From contig NC_058158.1 of the NCBI RefSeq assembly GCF_020080835.1, forward strand, positions 2,728,001 to 2,792,000: a stretch of 64,000 bases of DNA, given 5' to 3'. Position numbers and translations under genes: made by a program. Below, piece by piece: positions 47,457 through 59,967 of this stretch. The first letter of the stretch is position 1, and the number at the start of each line of letters is the position of its first letter. Under the pieces are notes generated by a model. It had not been told where the DNA came from and did no database searches. It saw nothing but the letters and a program-made list of their open reading frames with translations. Origin of the DNA: Cotesia glomerata (taxonomy: Eukaryota > Arthropoda > Insecta > Hymenoptera > Braconidae).

Positions 47457-48385
47457 AAGTCGTGTTAGTTACACTGATGAGACTGCACCTTATTTTTTGG
47501 ATTTTATCAACCCTTTCTCATTTTTTTTACGATTTACTTTTATATACATTTTTACCCGCTAATAAAAACAAAAGACTCTCATTTTTCATCCATTTGTTTT
47601 TAATACGATTTTCTTTTGTTCTTATTACATAACCTTAATATTTGATTGATTTAACGTAATTTAAAAAAAGTTTAAGAAATAAGCTAATTATGTCTGGTGA
47701 ATTAAGTGTTGAAAATTTATATTTATATGCTGATCGTGTGTTTGGTTATGATAATTGGTTTCATGAAATAAAATAGTTAGATTTCTATGAAATCTACTAA
47801 AAATATTGTTGTTTATAAACTAGGACTTTTTGAAACATGAAATTTAGACCATGTCTATTGAGTTTCAATAACATTTACTAAAAATTTCTTTACAACAAAC
47901 GTCTCTTTAGCAGCGGGAAAAAAGTCATTGTAAGATTTCCAAAATTTAACATTACATGTAGTAATTCATTCAACGGACTAACAATTTTACATACATGTTA
48001 TTTTTGCTGATTACATAACTTATAAATTGTTCTTATTGCAGGATCACGGGAATGTAACAGATTAAAATGAATACATTTTCCAAACACCAGATATGTGGAA
48101 AATAAATTTGGCTAGTTATTTAAATAGAATTCGTAAAAAACATGCTAAATTTATTTTCTATAAAAATTGATGTCACTGAGAAAATTTTAAATAACAGAAA
48201 AATTGTTCGCACTTGAAGCTAGACAGATTTTAACTTCACTTATGAGACTTGCAATGACTTTAACTAAAACTTTCAATGCTCATTTGGAATCTGTGCAAAT
48301 CAAAACAATACTCCAATTAAATTTCGTCTAGATCTAAAAATGCAATTCTATAAAGCGCTAAGCGAAGCGGGCGGGTAACAGCTAG
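47394..48385 (+). mobile_element. Chimeric Helitron 4
   Basis: Begins TCTATATAT after A (47393) and, past an (AT)n tract, continues ATAAAAGAAAGTCGTGTTAG. That head differs from the one of Helitrons 1 and 3. The last 165 bp (from about 48221: CAGATTTTAACTTCACTTAT to CGGGTAACAGCTAG, then T) match the tail of Helitrons 1-3, with an internal deletion after TTTCAATGCTCAT. Head of one family with tail of another suggests a recombined or end-switched element. The hairpin is weaker (CGCT/AGCG). No coding frame. Confidence 0.65.
47396..47450. repeat. (AT)n microsatellite at a Helitron head
   Basis: About 27 AT units starting one base after the TC terminus of Helitron 4. It may have grown from the native TATATATA of the Helitron start. 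Confidence 0.9.
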
Positions 48386-48555
48386 TATCTTATACAAATA
48401 TTGTTAAAGTATCAAAACGTATCGACGTCGGGCTCATATCTGTGTTTTAGTGTCCTTTTTTTGTGAACCATATTGCAAACAAATATTGCAATCGATAATT
48501 TCGCAGTCAATTTAGATTTGAGCCCGCGATTCAAAGTTATATTCCCTTTGAATGT

Positions 48556-48559
<4 letters not shown>

Positions 48560-48636
<77 letters not shown>
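48560..48636. repeat. Long (AT)n microsatellite
   Basis: About 38 AT units, the longest simple repeat here together with the one at 16957. Confidence 0.95.
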
Positions 48637-48639
<3 letters not shown>

Positions 48640-49389
48640 GCTAATACCAAAGTGTTTGAAGGGACAGTTGAGGCAATTACACGACGGAAAGCTCGGTTGA
48701 CAGATAAAGGTAAAATCGCGTTGGTAAATATACGAGTTTAATTTGTCTGGTTGGGAAGCGTTATCGCTGGATATTTGATTTCTCTATACTATACTATACC
48801 ATACCCAGAACGGAAACTGACCCCCTGATGAGAGTCGACACACCACCGAGCGATTTATCAACTCCCGATTTCTACTAAAAACCTTTTTTACCTTTTACTG
48901 ATTACTTTCCACCGCTCTAACTTTCATTTAATCTTTAATCTCATTTTTAATTATTTTATTTTATTCTATTCGTCCCAGTAACTTTTTCAGACGTCGTAAA
49001 TTTTATGAAGATTCTCGTACGAGTAATTATTACATATATATAGAACAACTGCACTTATTTATGCACACTCGTATTTATATTCATATGGAGAGTAACTTAG
49101 GTATTTTAATTAAACGCTGTTTTTATTTTATTATATTTAATTTATAACGACGTTTATGCAGTCTGCCACGTAGACGGTTAGTGCCAGAATAAAAGTTTTA
49201 TGCAAAGCGAATACTATATATATATATGATAATAACTATACACGGGTTGTTGACGAGTAACCTCTTTATTTTTCATATTTAAAGTATTCTATTTTCTCAA
49301 TATTATAACGTTTTATGTACTCATGACTCTGTATGATACTTTTTTATAGATTTTTTCGTGGAGTGCAAATAAAATAAAAAAGGTAAATA

Positions 49390-49417
49390 AATGAAACGAA
49401 ATGAAATGAAATGAAAA
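49390..49417 (+). repeat. (GAAAT)n short tandem repeat
   Basis: Four to five GAAAT units (one with C), passing into A/T-rich AAATAAA words. Confidence 0.75.
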
Positions 49418-51451
49418 ATAATAAAATAAAACAAAATAAAGGGAAAATTTTTCAAGAGTTTTCAAATCCGGATATTGGGCAAGGGATTCTGCGGATTCTT
49501 GTTTCTCCTTGAATAATAAGATCTGAGTAGTATGGGAGGGGGGTGTATTGCGGTGAAAAGAAGTTGGGGATGGATAAAGAGATAAGAAAAAAGGATATAA
49601 AATATGACGAGAAAAGTTTTTTCTTTTTGCCGATGTTATTCATTTTTTGGTTGACGGTAACGGCGATGTTACGGCGCAGAACCTCTTTCGTGGTCGTGTA
49701 TTTTTGTTGAGCTGGAGCTTCAAGCTGAACTGTTAACGTACAACATCTTCCTCAAAGGGTGCTCGTTTAAAGTATATTAACATAAATTTACCCAGGTAAA
49801 ACGTGACTATAACACCTGACTTTTACAGTTACTTTTATCGAAGCAACTTTGCGTAAATGTCACGGATATCGGGGTATAATATCGCGCCTTACTACACTCA
49901 ATAAATAACGAGCTTATGGACGTATCTATAGTCTGATTTTCGTAGTAATATTTACAGTAATATTCACTTTAGTTATATTAACTTTTTTTTTTGTTTTTGT
50001 GAATATAACAAAATAATCCTTTACTTTTATACGGTGTTATTTAAAATGAATAGAAGTAATGGACGAAAATGAAAAGGTTATGACTTATGACTGAAATACT
50101 TTTACTTCTGAGCTGTAAGAGAGACAATAAAAATTTTCATTGCTAGTACGGGTTTTATTATTCTTTTTACCATTAATTCAATAAAATGTTTATGTAATTT
50201 TTATAACGGGTATTTATTGCTTTAATCTTTCGAAATTCGGAAATGCGATGTATCATTTATAATACGTATATAATAATTTTAGTAATGGTAATGGCGGAAC
50301 GGTAAAATGAGGCGTTAAACGTATGCAGTATTGTTGGTTTAATATTCAACCAGTTTTAAAAAATAATTAACGCTGGAAAAATTCGATAGCATGATTATTG
50401 TTTGGAATTTAATAATCATAAGGAATTTTTTAATTAGCGTTTTTCATTAAATTCACAGTGCTTCGATCAAAGTAAGATAAGAATTGTCGAGTAAATATAA
50501 TTGAGATAATTATTTTTAATATTTTAGGTCAAATTGAAAAATTGACTTTTTTATGCCGTAATTATTAGTTATAGAATTTTTAATTTTTATATTACATTTG
50601 TTGCTTCATTATAAATGTTTTTAAAATTTACATCATATTTTTTTTGTAAAAAGTTTCATATTTTTTTTTTTTTTTTAATAATCAGAGCTTTTCTATAAAT
50701 TTTTGTTAGCAAAAATAAATAAATTAAAAAATTTAATTTTTTTTTAATTAAAAATAAATCTTAAAAATAAAAAATTTAATTTAAGAATGAAATTAAAAAA
50801 TTAACACAGTGGTTCAAATGTTTTAAGGTATTTTATCCCAAAAAAATTTTTTTTTTTAACTAAAAATTATTGAAACATATCATTCATTTAATAAACTACT
50901 CGTTTATACAAAAATTACTTTTTTGAAAATTTTGGAAAACCAAAACTATCGTATATTTACCTTAAATCCATAATCCATAATTTTACAGTAAACATATTTA
51001 CATTGACAAACAATCGATCGAACATCTAAATTAATGCGATTACACACTAATACCCGGCGCAGCAATGAGTGATAAAGTAATACGAGCTTGGGTGGTTGTG
51101 TAAATAAATATGTCCATCAATAACTCGCATCTACACCGCACGTAATCAATCATAAGCGGGAATAGGAATAATTTATGCGGATTAATTAATCAGATGTTAT
51201 ATCAACTGGCGTGTTCAATGGTATACACAGTGATTACTGGGAAACTTCTATTGCGTTGACAGATGTGTGCACTACTTCATACTATAAATGCATCACTGTG
51301 ACTTGCTGTACTGCATTGAGCATGAAGAGCAGAGAGTTGCGAGATTGAAGCAAAGGACAATAATCATAGCACGTGCTTTACAGAGACATCGAGTTTCCTC
51401 ATTCATTAACCGACACGTATTAGTGATCTATCGCGCTCGGTATTAATATTA

Positions 51452-52057
51452 AGGTAAAAGCCCACCATTATGGACACTATAAGAGTGACAGTGAGGATTT
51501 GAATTTTTTTATCACATTGCCTTAATAGCAATAAATTAAATAATTGATATATCAACATTAAAATAACGAGACGGGCGAGAGGAAAAAAGTCAAGAGTCCA
51601 TTTTTATGATAGTTGAATTGTAAAGTTTATTAACACATCTTGTATAATTTGCTCTATAGTATTGGACTTTTTAAGTCTCTTACTAGTATTATTTATTAAA
51701 TAAAATTTACGATAATGTATTGTCATTATTATTATATAGAAAATATAGTTCACCACTACAATTCTACACAGAAAAAAAAAATGTTCTTGAATCAAGTATA
51801 TAATTTTGAAGAACTTAATCTTCTTGATTTGAGTAGAAAAATTCTTGAACTAATAAATTTTTCTTAATTTAAGGAAATTTTACTTGATTCAAGAATTTTT
51901 CGTCTTGATTCAAGACAATTACTCTCTCCAAAATTATTTTCTTGGTTCAAAAATTTTTCTCTTGAATCAAAAGTTAATTTTTTTTTCAGTGTACATAAGA
52001 TAAAAAAATTGTAAAAATTATTTTAATTTCCTTTCCAAGTAGTGGGAGCTTTTACCT
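51452..52057. mobile_element. TA-flanked element related to G (G2), split by A6
   Basis: AGGTAAAAGCCCAC on the left mirrors the complement of GTGGGAGCTTTTACCT on the right; TA on both sides (51450-51451, 52058-52059). The left end and a GGACACT word resemble element G at 7133 (AGGTAAAAGACC, TTGACACT). The TTCAAG element A6 (51777-51991) lies inside, so G2 is older. No coding frame. Confidence 0.6.
51777..51991. mobile_element. TTCAAG-family element (A6)
   Basis: Starts CACAGAAAAAAAAAATGTTC, ends GTTAATTTTTTTTCAGTG, with TA on both sides (51775-51776, 51992-51993). Packed with TTCTTGA(A/T)TCAAG words on both strands. 215 bp, no frame. Confidence 0.75.
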
Positions 52058-52735
52058 TAGCACATAATATATACGTCGATGGCCAGATCTCGAAAATCAG
52101 CATCATCAGCAATGTTTCGATTCCATTCGGACGGGTATTTCGAAATCACCGTCCGCTGTCTCTCGATCGTTAAATGTCCTGGGACCCGGTAATGTTTCGT
52201 CCGTATACGTTTGAGTCACATATGAGAGAAGCGCAGTACTTTCAAGTGATCGATGGAGCACGCAACGGCATAGATCTCTCGGGAATTGCAGGACAGTCAG
52301 CACCCCAAACTCTTCATTCACACACACTCCCATAAATAACACCCACACTTACACACAGCACTCGCCATACGCTCGACTACTGTGCGGCGAATATACGTCA
52401 CGATCCACAGCCCCTTTTCACTCTTCAGAGTTTTGTATAACTCGCTTTGTAACATTTACCCGGTTGCCAAATCCGAGCTGCTCTGAATTCTCGTGAATTG
52501 TTTGTCAATAGTTTTGATACCGTAAAAAAGTATAAACTTTTATACGCCGTCGAGCTCTGGATTCTCGAACAAGAAAAATTCATCATTGTCTCTATATTTC
52601 GAGTATTATGTTATTAATCTATTTTCGCTGCATTTGTATACAAATTTTTTTCGGTTTGTCTGTTTTTTTTTTGTTCTTATTTTTGTTTATTTTCAAGTAA
52701 GCAAGTACTAAACTTTTCAATTAACTAATGTGTTA
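52058..52735. other. Balanced unique stretch
   Basis: 52070-52560 is one of the more G/C-balanced parts of the window. A minus-strand frame of 80 codons (52106-52348) ends in a hydrophilic, acidic tail of less biased composition than most frames here. No domain, splice pair or upstream support was found, so it is not called as a gene. Confidence 0.45.
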
Positions 52736-52976
52736 CACTGATAAAAAAATTAACTTGAATCAAGAGCCAAAATCTTGAACCAAAAATACCATTTTGAAAA
52801 AAATGATTTTCTTGAGTCAAGAGAATAAATTCTTGAGTTAAGAAATTATTCTTGGTCTAAGAAAATTTTCTTGGTTCAAGAATTTATTCTCTTGACTCAA
52901 AAAAATCATTTTCTTCAAAATGGTATTCTTGGATCAAGATTTTGGCTTTTGAGTCAAGTTAATTTTTTTATCTGTG
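52736..52976. mobile_element. TTCAAG-family element, intact full palindrome (A7)
   Basis: Best copy of the family. Ends CACTGATAAAAAAATTAACT and AGTTAATTTTTTTATCTGTG, with TA duplication (52734-52735, 52977-52978). The arms cover almost all 241 bp: AAAATCTTGAACCAA pairs with TTGGATCAAGATTTT, and ATGATTTTCTTGAGTCAAGA with its complement further right. Strong single-hairpin potential. It defines the family for the copies at 466, 2158, 28798, 36388, 51777 and 53283. Confidence 0.85.
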
Positions 52977-53282
52977 TACCGAATATTGAAAATTACTGAA
53001 ATCTTTCACTATAAAATTTTTAAAGTAGATTCTAAACATTAATACTGTCATTTTTAGATAAATTTTTAGCCATAATCTCTAGACGGAGACAAAATATTGG
53101 AGAATAAAATTGAAGGAAACTTTAAAGATAGAAAATAGCAATATCTACGACTGTCAATTGACTTTTTTTTTACATCCAACTTTTGAAATTTAACGTTAAG
53201 GTACAAAAGTACTGTCGATACTGCAAGTGTCAAATGTCAAATAAAAAGTCTCGTGATTCATGACATGAACTAAGCTCACCTA

Positions 53283-53530
53283 CACTGAAAAAAAAAAAAA
53301 AAAAAAAAACAATAATTAACTTGATTCAAGGGAAACATTTTTGAATCAAGAAAGTCATTTTGATGGGTTTCATTTTTTTGAATCAAGTCGAAAAATTCTT
53401 GAATTATGTGAAATTTACTTGAATCAAGAACAATTTCTCAGTTCAAGAGTTTTGACTGAAAACAAGACGATGAAGCTCTTCAAACGATTTTTTCAGTTTT
53501 TTTTTTGGACCAAGTTGATGTTTTGAATTT
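53283..53530. mobile_element. TTCAAG-family element (A8)
   Basis: Left end CACTG followed by 22 A (53288-53309) then AATTAACTTGATTCAAG; TA before it (53281-53282). TTCAAG words continue to TTCAGTTTTTTTTTTGGACC AAGTTGATG at about 53520. The right CAGTG/TA end is not clear. Third family member within 1.8 kb. A 61-codon frame in it is repeat sequence. Confidence 0.6.
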
Positions 53531-55790
53531 GCGTGCGTTTAAAATTCAAAAAATTTTTCTCTATTGTCAAAAGTATCAAAATTTCTTAACAATTTTTTTA
53601 TACTATTAAAAGCCAATAAAAATTTATATAAAATAATTACTAAATCATGCATCAAATTCAACAAATTAAGGTCAAAGTTGAAATAGCTCACGGGCTTGTG
53701 CGCTGTCCCAATTAACGTAATTGAGAATTCGTAATGCGATCGGTTAATATTAGATTCTTATGGGCATTTAAGTTCAGTGGGACAGCAGAAGGAAGTTACT
53801 ATAACATATATAGCATTATATATACTGGCAGGTAGTAGTAAATGTGCCTGGAGGTGAAGCATTGAATCTCCTGCAGTAAAGTTAGCGTAATTTTGATTTG
53901 TAAATCGGCTGTACCAGAATCTGCACTATAACTAACTAGCGTATAGTAATGCTCTGCATTTGAGGCTTCGGTTATGGAGCACTGATTCTGTTGCCCGGGG
54001 GTCACTGGGCGTATAGATCTACCTCCTATGTTATGCGACACGGGGGTCTGTGTACGTATGTATCATTCTCTAGTCTGAATGCAAGATAAACCTGTGCAAT
54101 GTTCGCTATTCTAATATCTCGCGTGAGCTCTAATGAACCGCTGACCGATACCTATTAGAATGCGGTTTAACCTAGTATCAATCAATGTCTACTCGATCCT
54201 GCACTACCCCACAAAGACTCCGTAATAATCTACACTTTACAACAATTGCAATCTTTTTATCAATAACTGCCCTTCATTCTCGATATCCGACCGAATTATT
54301 ATCCTATCATGCTTCGGCTGTAATTTCAACCTCTCTATCAACCAAACTGCCTCATTAATTTTAGTTTATCCAATGTTTTCATTTTGCTACTAAAATTAAT
54401 TAAAATAGAATGTAATTCAATATTATTTAATCAAATTTTTTTCAACACATAGGAATATTACTATTGCCGTAGAGATAAATTGAAAAAAAAATTAATTACT
54501 AAAAAAATTTTACTTTGTATTAAACATTTTCAATATTATAAAATTGAAAGAAAAAAAAACTTGCCTTTCTATTTAATTAATTTTTCTTACGTTTTATGTT
54601 AGATCGTTACTTGAAAAAATAATTAGCTGGTTTGGAAATTTCTTCTCCTTACCTGAAATAGAAAAAATAAATCTCATAGTTGAAAATTTTTCAAGATAAA
54701 AAAAATTAAGTAAGAAAAAAAATTCAAACGATACTGAAATTAATGAGATAATAATTTTCCAAGATTTTCAATGGTTAAAATATTGTAAGAAAATTTTTTA
54801 AAAAATTCTATCTGATGTAGAAATTTTGAAAAATTATTGATACAATTTTTAAAAATAGTTTTTAGTAGTAATTTATTTGTTTAAAAAATTGAAAGTGAAC
54901 AAATGTTTGCCGATTTCAGTATCGTTAATTTTACATATAAAAAATTAATTTTAGCTCTCGTAAGATTTTAATAATTAAAAAAAAATTCAATACGATAAAG
55001 TCTTCAATAATAAAAAAAATAATTATTCAAAAAAAGTAGTAATATTTTATTGCTCGATAAAAAATTCAAACTATTGAACGCATAACTTTGGTATTAAAGA
55101 TTCCATATCGAATTTTTCACGTCTCACATTTATCTGGGAATTTATATATTTATCGCTATAAAGTTTGCCTATGAAATAAACAAGACACACTCGACAGAGG
55201 GAAGGAAGATATTTCACAAGTAAACCCGCTTAATAATAAAAAAGATAAAAGGCTTTTATTGTATTTCTTTCTGTATGTATTTCAAAAAAGCCTATACTGT
55301 GCCGGGTGTGAATTCAGGAATCGATAACGATTATATTCGGCGTCTTTCGGCCCGGAATTGAGTCTAATGGACTTTCAATGTTTTGATCAGCCAGCAAATC
55401 TCGTCAGCTCTTTATCTATCTATCAATTTGTAGCACATAATGCCATCAACTGTCGATATGGAGTAACATCTAGTTTCAATCGTAATATCGTTCCTGTAAT
55501 TATTCATCACCGTTTATATTTGTCCGAATAAATATGTATGACCGAGGAGATGATACGTATGAGGAAAAAGGTTTTTCTAATCCGCGGATGTCATTAGTGA
55601 TTGCCGGATGTCCATTGGTCAATTATATATGCATTAAGCCATTGTATTATGGAAATAATATTCACAGCGGTGTATATAATTTATGAGACCGGCAGAGAGA
55701 CCAAGGAATAAAAGTTAAGCGATAAGTGGCCGCAGAGAAAAGTCCAAAGAAGATAAAAATATTCAAAAAGTAATGAACTAAAAAAAAAAT

Positions 55791-55795
<5 letters not shown>

Positions 55796-55822
<27 letters not shown>
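55796..55822. repeat. (AT)n microsatellite
   Basis: About 13 AT units. Confidence 0.9.
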
Positions 55823-56417
55823 GAAAAAGAAGAAGGAGTGGGCTAGTGGCTAAACTCAGTGAAATGCGTTTAATCACATTTGCATAATATTAAAATATTT
55901 TTAACGCTTGCCCGAACATATCCACCTGGTGTATTCTAAAATTAAGGCTAGCTCTCACGGGTGTCATGACAAAACTCGCTCCTAGTTTCCTTTACTCCCT
56001 TATCCTCATCCTCATTCTCATCTATATCCACTAGATTCTCTTGACTTTTTTTTAAATACTAATTGTCTTTTATCCTTCTGGCCCTCTTTTTTTCATAATT
56101 TTTCTTACTTGTTATTATCAAATCATTTATAATTTTAATCTTCCTTAACTTTATAAATTTTATAAAAGTCCCTTTTTAAATCTTTTGAAAAAAAAATTTT
56201 AAGCTCTAGAGAAAAATTTTCATTTAAATAAATAATTTCTTTACATTAAAAAATTATTTGAATCGGAAATATTTTCATTTTCTACAAAATAATAATTATC
56301 TACACAAAAGTATTCTTTTTGATTCAAAATTCAAATAATAATTTTTTTTTATTATTTGAAAAACAAACAAATCTTTTTAAAAAAATTTAATATAAAAAGC
56401 GATACCAATGAAACCAT

Positions 56418-56438
56418 TATTATTATTATTATTATTAA
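56418..56438 (+). repeat. (ATT)n microsatellite
   Basis: Seven ATT units followed by an A run. Confidence 0.85.
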
Positions 56439-58561
56439 AAAAAAAAAATAAATTTTTTTTAAGGAGAAAAATCAAAAAATGAAGAACATCAATTTACAAA
56501 TTAATAATTTAAAACATTTGCTTAGATCATTTTAATAGAAGCATCATAAAGAACAATATAACTCTTACAACATCTTTACTAGTAATGAAACTCGAGACAA
56601 TGATTTGGCACTCACTTTTGACAGTACATAATACATAATACTCTTTTGAGTGCAAACACATCAAAGCAAGACTCTTGTTCACCCCGCTGAAAGAACAGAT
56701 CATAAAGAAAATTACAAAAGCCATCTGAGAAACTCAGAGCAGTCTTTGAAGGAGCAAACGTGCAAGTGCAACCAAATATACAGCAGTAATAGCACATGGT
56801 TCTGAAAATGCAGTCATACGACTTACATCTGACGTCTGTGTCTTAAGTCTCAAAACCTGAAGATCAAAATATACACATTGACATATTATATACACAAAGT
56901 CTTACGTTTTACGTCTTACTATAGATGTACAGATTGTTTACAATATTGCATCAATATAATAATAATCCTAGCTCTCGAACTCCTGATTGAGACCGACGTC
57001 TAGACAGCTAAAATATACAAAAGCCGAATAAAAGCGAATCATGTCAGCTTCCGTTCGTATCCAGAAGGTTATAGAGATGTTGAGATTTACAGAGCAAGAG
57101 TACGATGAAAAACAACAGCCGAGTGAAACGCAATTGTGAGATCAAACGAATAAAACTCCGCCAGATTCACTTGACAACAAGTTCAGCATCAATATCAACA
57201 TAAACAAATAAAAAGTCGCTAAGAATCTAAATCAGTTATATTTCCCTCTATTATTTATTTTATCTCCGGTGCTTATCAGCTCTATTTTTCCATGGCAATA
57301 CACAGCCTCCCATCTCTCCACTTATCTTCTTTCTATGGAATACTAAATTTACATTTCAGTCGGTATGCCGTATTTTTATTTTTTTTTCTCTGGAGACTTG
57401 CCATCAACTGTTTTTCCCATTCATTCTTTCTTTTTTCGCTCTTCTTTTCTTTATTTGTCTATATATCTCATATTATACTTATATTTATATAGTTACGTAG
57501 TTATAGTTATAGACGCTAAGGGTCTGGATAGATTGAGGATGCACCTCCAATAGAAGTAAACCTCCCCGATCGCTATATATTACAGGGACACAGATAGTAA
57601 GTATAGTTATATAGTTATAGAATAGAATAGAAGTATCGAACAAATCCCTGGAGGCTAAATAGTCCCTCAGGGATTTCACTAAACTCGTTCATCAGAGACT
57701 TAGCTTGGCTGGGGGCTGTAACGTGGAAATGTGCAGTATAGTGCAGTGTGCTAAACCCTTTCGTTTATTTTTTCTTTTTTTTTTTTTTGGATTTATTTAA
57801 GCTGAGTGTACCATGAAGAAAGTAATAAATGAAAGCTATTGAATGGCATATCAACAGAACTTTTGAATTAAAACGTACATCACGTTTGTACGAATGCACA
57901 ATCTTGCTCAAAGTGTGTGCAACATCACAGAAAGTGTATTGTACTCTGCACGGCGCAGTTGTTGCAGTCGAAATAATATCCTGTTTCTTTGATAGATTGA
58001 GTAAAGAAATAAAATAAAATTGATTTAAAATAATGATAAATAGTAAGATAAAAGTGAATATCTTCTGTTAGTTTTTTTTTCATTCTTTGTTGTGAACTGC
58101 AACAACTCGTGGCAAATTATCGAGTGAAATTTAAATTGTACAAAGCGTTTGTTGAAATTGAAAAAATAAATTATTTGTGATTTATTTGTAGGTAAATATT
58201 TAAGGAATAGATACACAATTCGTCTCTTTCAGTGTATGTTCTGATACGACCAATTTTTACATAAGACCATAAATGAATACATCAAATTTTCAAATAAGAC
58301 CACATTTTAACACATCAGGCAATATCAAAATTTTTTAAATCTTCATATTAATAAATTAGTATGAAGCAAAAAAATTTTTCTTGCCGATAGATTTATTTAT
58401 TTAAATGTAAGTACATTGAAAATAATCCAGATATTAAAGCCATTAACATATTTATAGTTATTGTTACTATATATAACTAAATATGATTGAATATAATTAA
58501 TAATAATGCAGTATAATTAATGAGTAGTCTACCCTAGTGAAGTTTAGATTCAAATATAATA

Positions 58562-58583
58562 CTATGAGTATGAGTATGAGTAT
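58562..58583 (+). repeat. (GAGTAT)n short tandem repeat
   Basis: Three to four GAGTAT units in balanced sequence. Confidence 0.7.
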
Positions 58584-59967
58584 AATTCAGTAATTTGTGT
58601 TTTCTCTGTCCGAGTAGCACAGTCACGGGCAGAGGTAACGTCACCTTTCTGCCTGTTGGCAATTTAATTTCACAAGCAAATCTAAATTCCGCAAATGACG
58701 ATCTGCGGTCGCCCAATATAATTCGGTAGCTTCTACTCCACCGAATTCCTAAATGCTAAATTGTACTTACTGTTTAAACGCTAGGTAATACAACGATTTA
58801 CTATATGCTCTGCACTACATCCACTGACTCTACATTTATGCAACAATAATCTACAATTATAATTATAATTATTGTAGTTAGCATGCAACGTTGATTAGCT
58901 TCGCTTCGAGGATAACTTCGAATTATTATATCGGTGATTTTTCCCCAACCAAATTAAATTCATTCAGCATCTATATCATTCGAGTTATTTGGAATTCTAG
59001 AGGCAATTCGAACTATTCGCATTTTATTCCCTTAATTCAATACTTTCAAAAATCTCGGCGTGTCACCTAATTGATTCTACCGATGTTAACTTCATATCAA
59101 ATTATCTTTCTACTTGAAATTATTCTCTATTATAAACAATCTGGATGTTTCCACTCGGTTATTATATGATTCCACACATATACCTATGTCAGACTAATGC
59201 AGTTCATCGGCTTAGAGTCTGCGAGGTTTTCATGAGGTTGCGTCCGGAGGCTTCGTACTCTAAAACTCGAGAAAAGTACTTGGTTAATTATGCCAACGAG
59301 CACATCGCTTAATTAATTAGCATAGAATCCGCTATATAAGCTTTTGGTATATTGTTCATGATGTGATATTGTATACCATAACTGGTCTGGCGAAGCACCC
59401 GCTGTACTTCCACTTTTCCTCCCACTACTATACTTTATAAAGCCACACACTACACTTGCTGGCGAACAACAAAATACGCTTACATATTTTCCTGTCATAA
59501 ATTACTCGGGAGTATTTCTTTGGTTATACTTGATAGTTAAACGAAATGTTAATTAATGTAATAACATATACCATTTTGTTAGTTGTGAAACTCTCTATCT
59601 ATTGCAAGTTTTGAACTTCATTTTGCGTGTTTAAATACATTCGAATGTCCTGAATGAATCAAAAACACGTAAATTTTTTGTTAATTCATGTGGAATGATC
59701 ATTATTACCGTTTTTACATCAAAGTTTCGGATCAGACTTTTATAATCATGTTCATAGTTATTTTTTTTTTAATAGCGAACACTACCTATTGATTTATCAT
59801 TTTGTTATTTTTATTCATTGATTAAATTTAAAAATAAAAGAATCAGTTCACGAAGGACTATCATTTTCATACTCCTGCCAAGTTTCATGATTTTTTATTC
59901 AATAATTACTTAGTCAAAGGCGTCCCAGAATTTTTGTTTAAAATTTAAATATTCCCTGTCCTACATA

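Larger units (their letters stand above)
48386..51451. other. Non-coding stretch with microsatellites
   Basis: Balanced unique parts at about 48640-48860, 49440-49900 and 51040-51440; the rest A/T-rich, with T runs at 50620-50870. A GAAAT pentamer run lies at 49390-49417. No frame longer than 63 codons, and no RNA gene seen. Confidence 0.5.
53531..59967. other. Long unique non-coding stretch
   Basis: Balanced parts at about 53690-54340, 55090-55680, 56540-57240, 57490-57740 and 58500-59500; A/T-rich elsewhere, with heavy homopolymer use at 54420-55060 and 56040-56470. Microsatellites: (AT)n at 55796-55822, (ATT)n at 56418-56438, (GAGTAT)n at 58562-58583. Frames of 60-80 codons overlap on both strands without domains. 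No repeat family of the window recognised. Confidence 0.45.
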
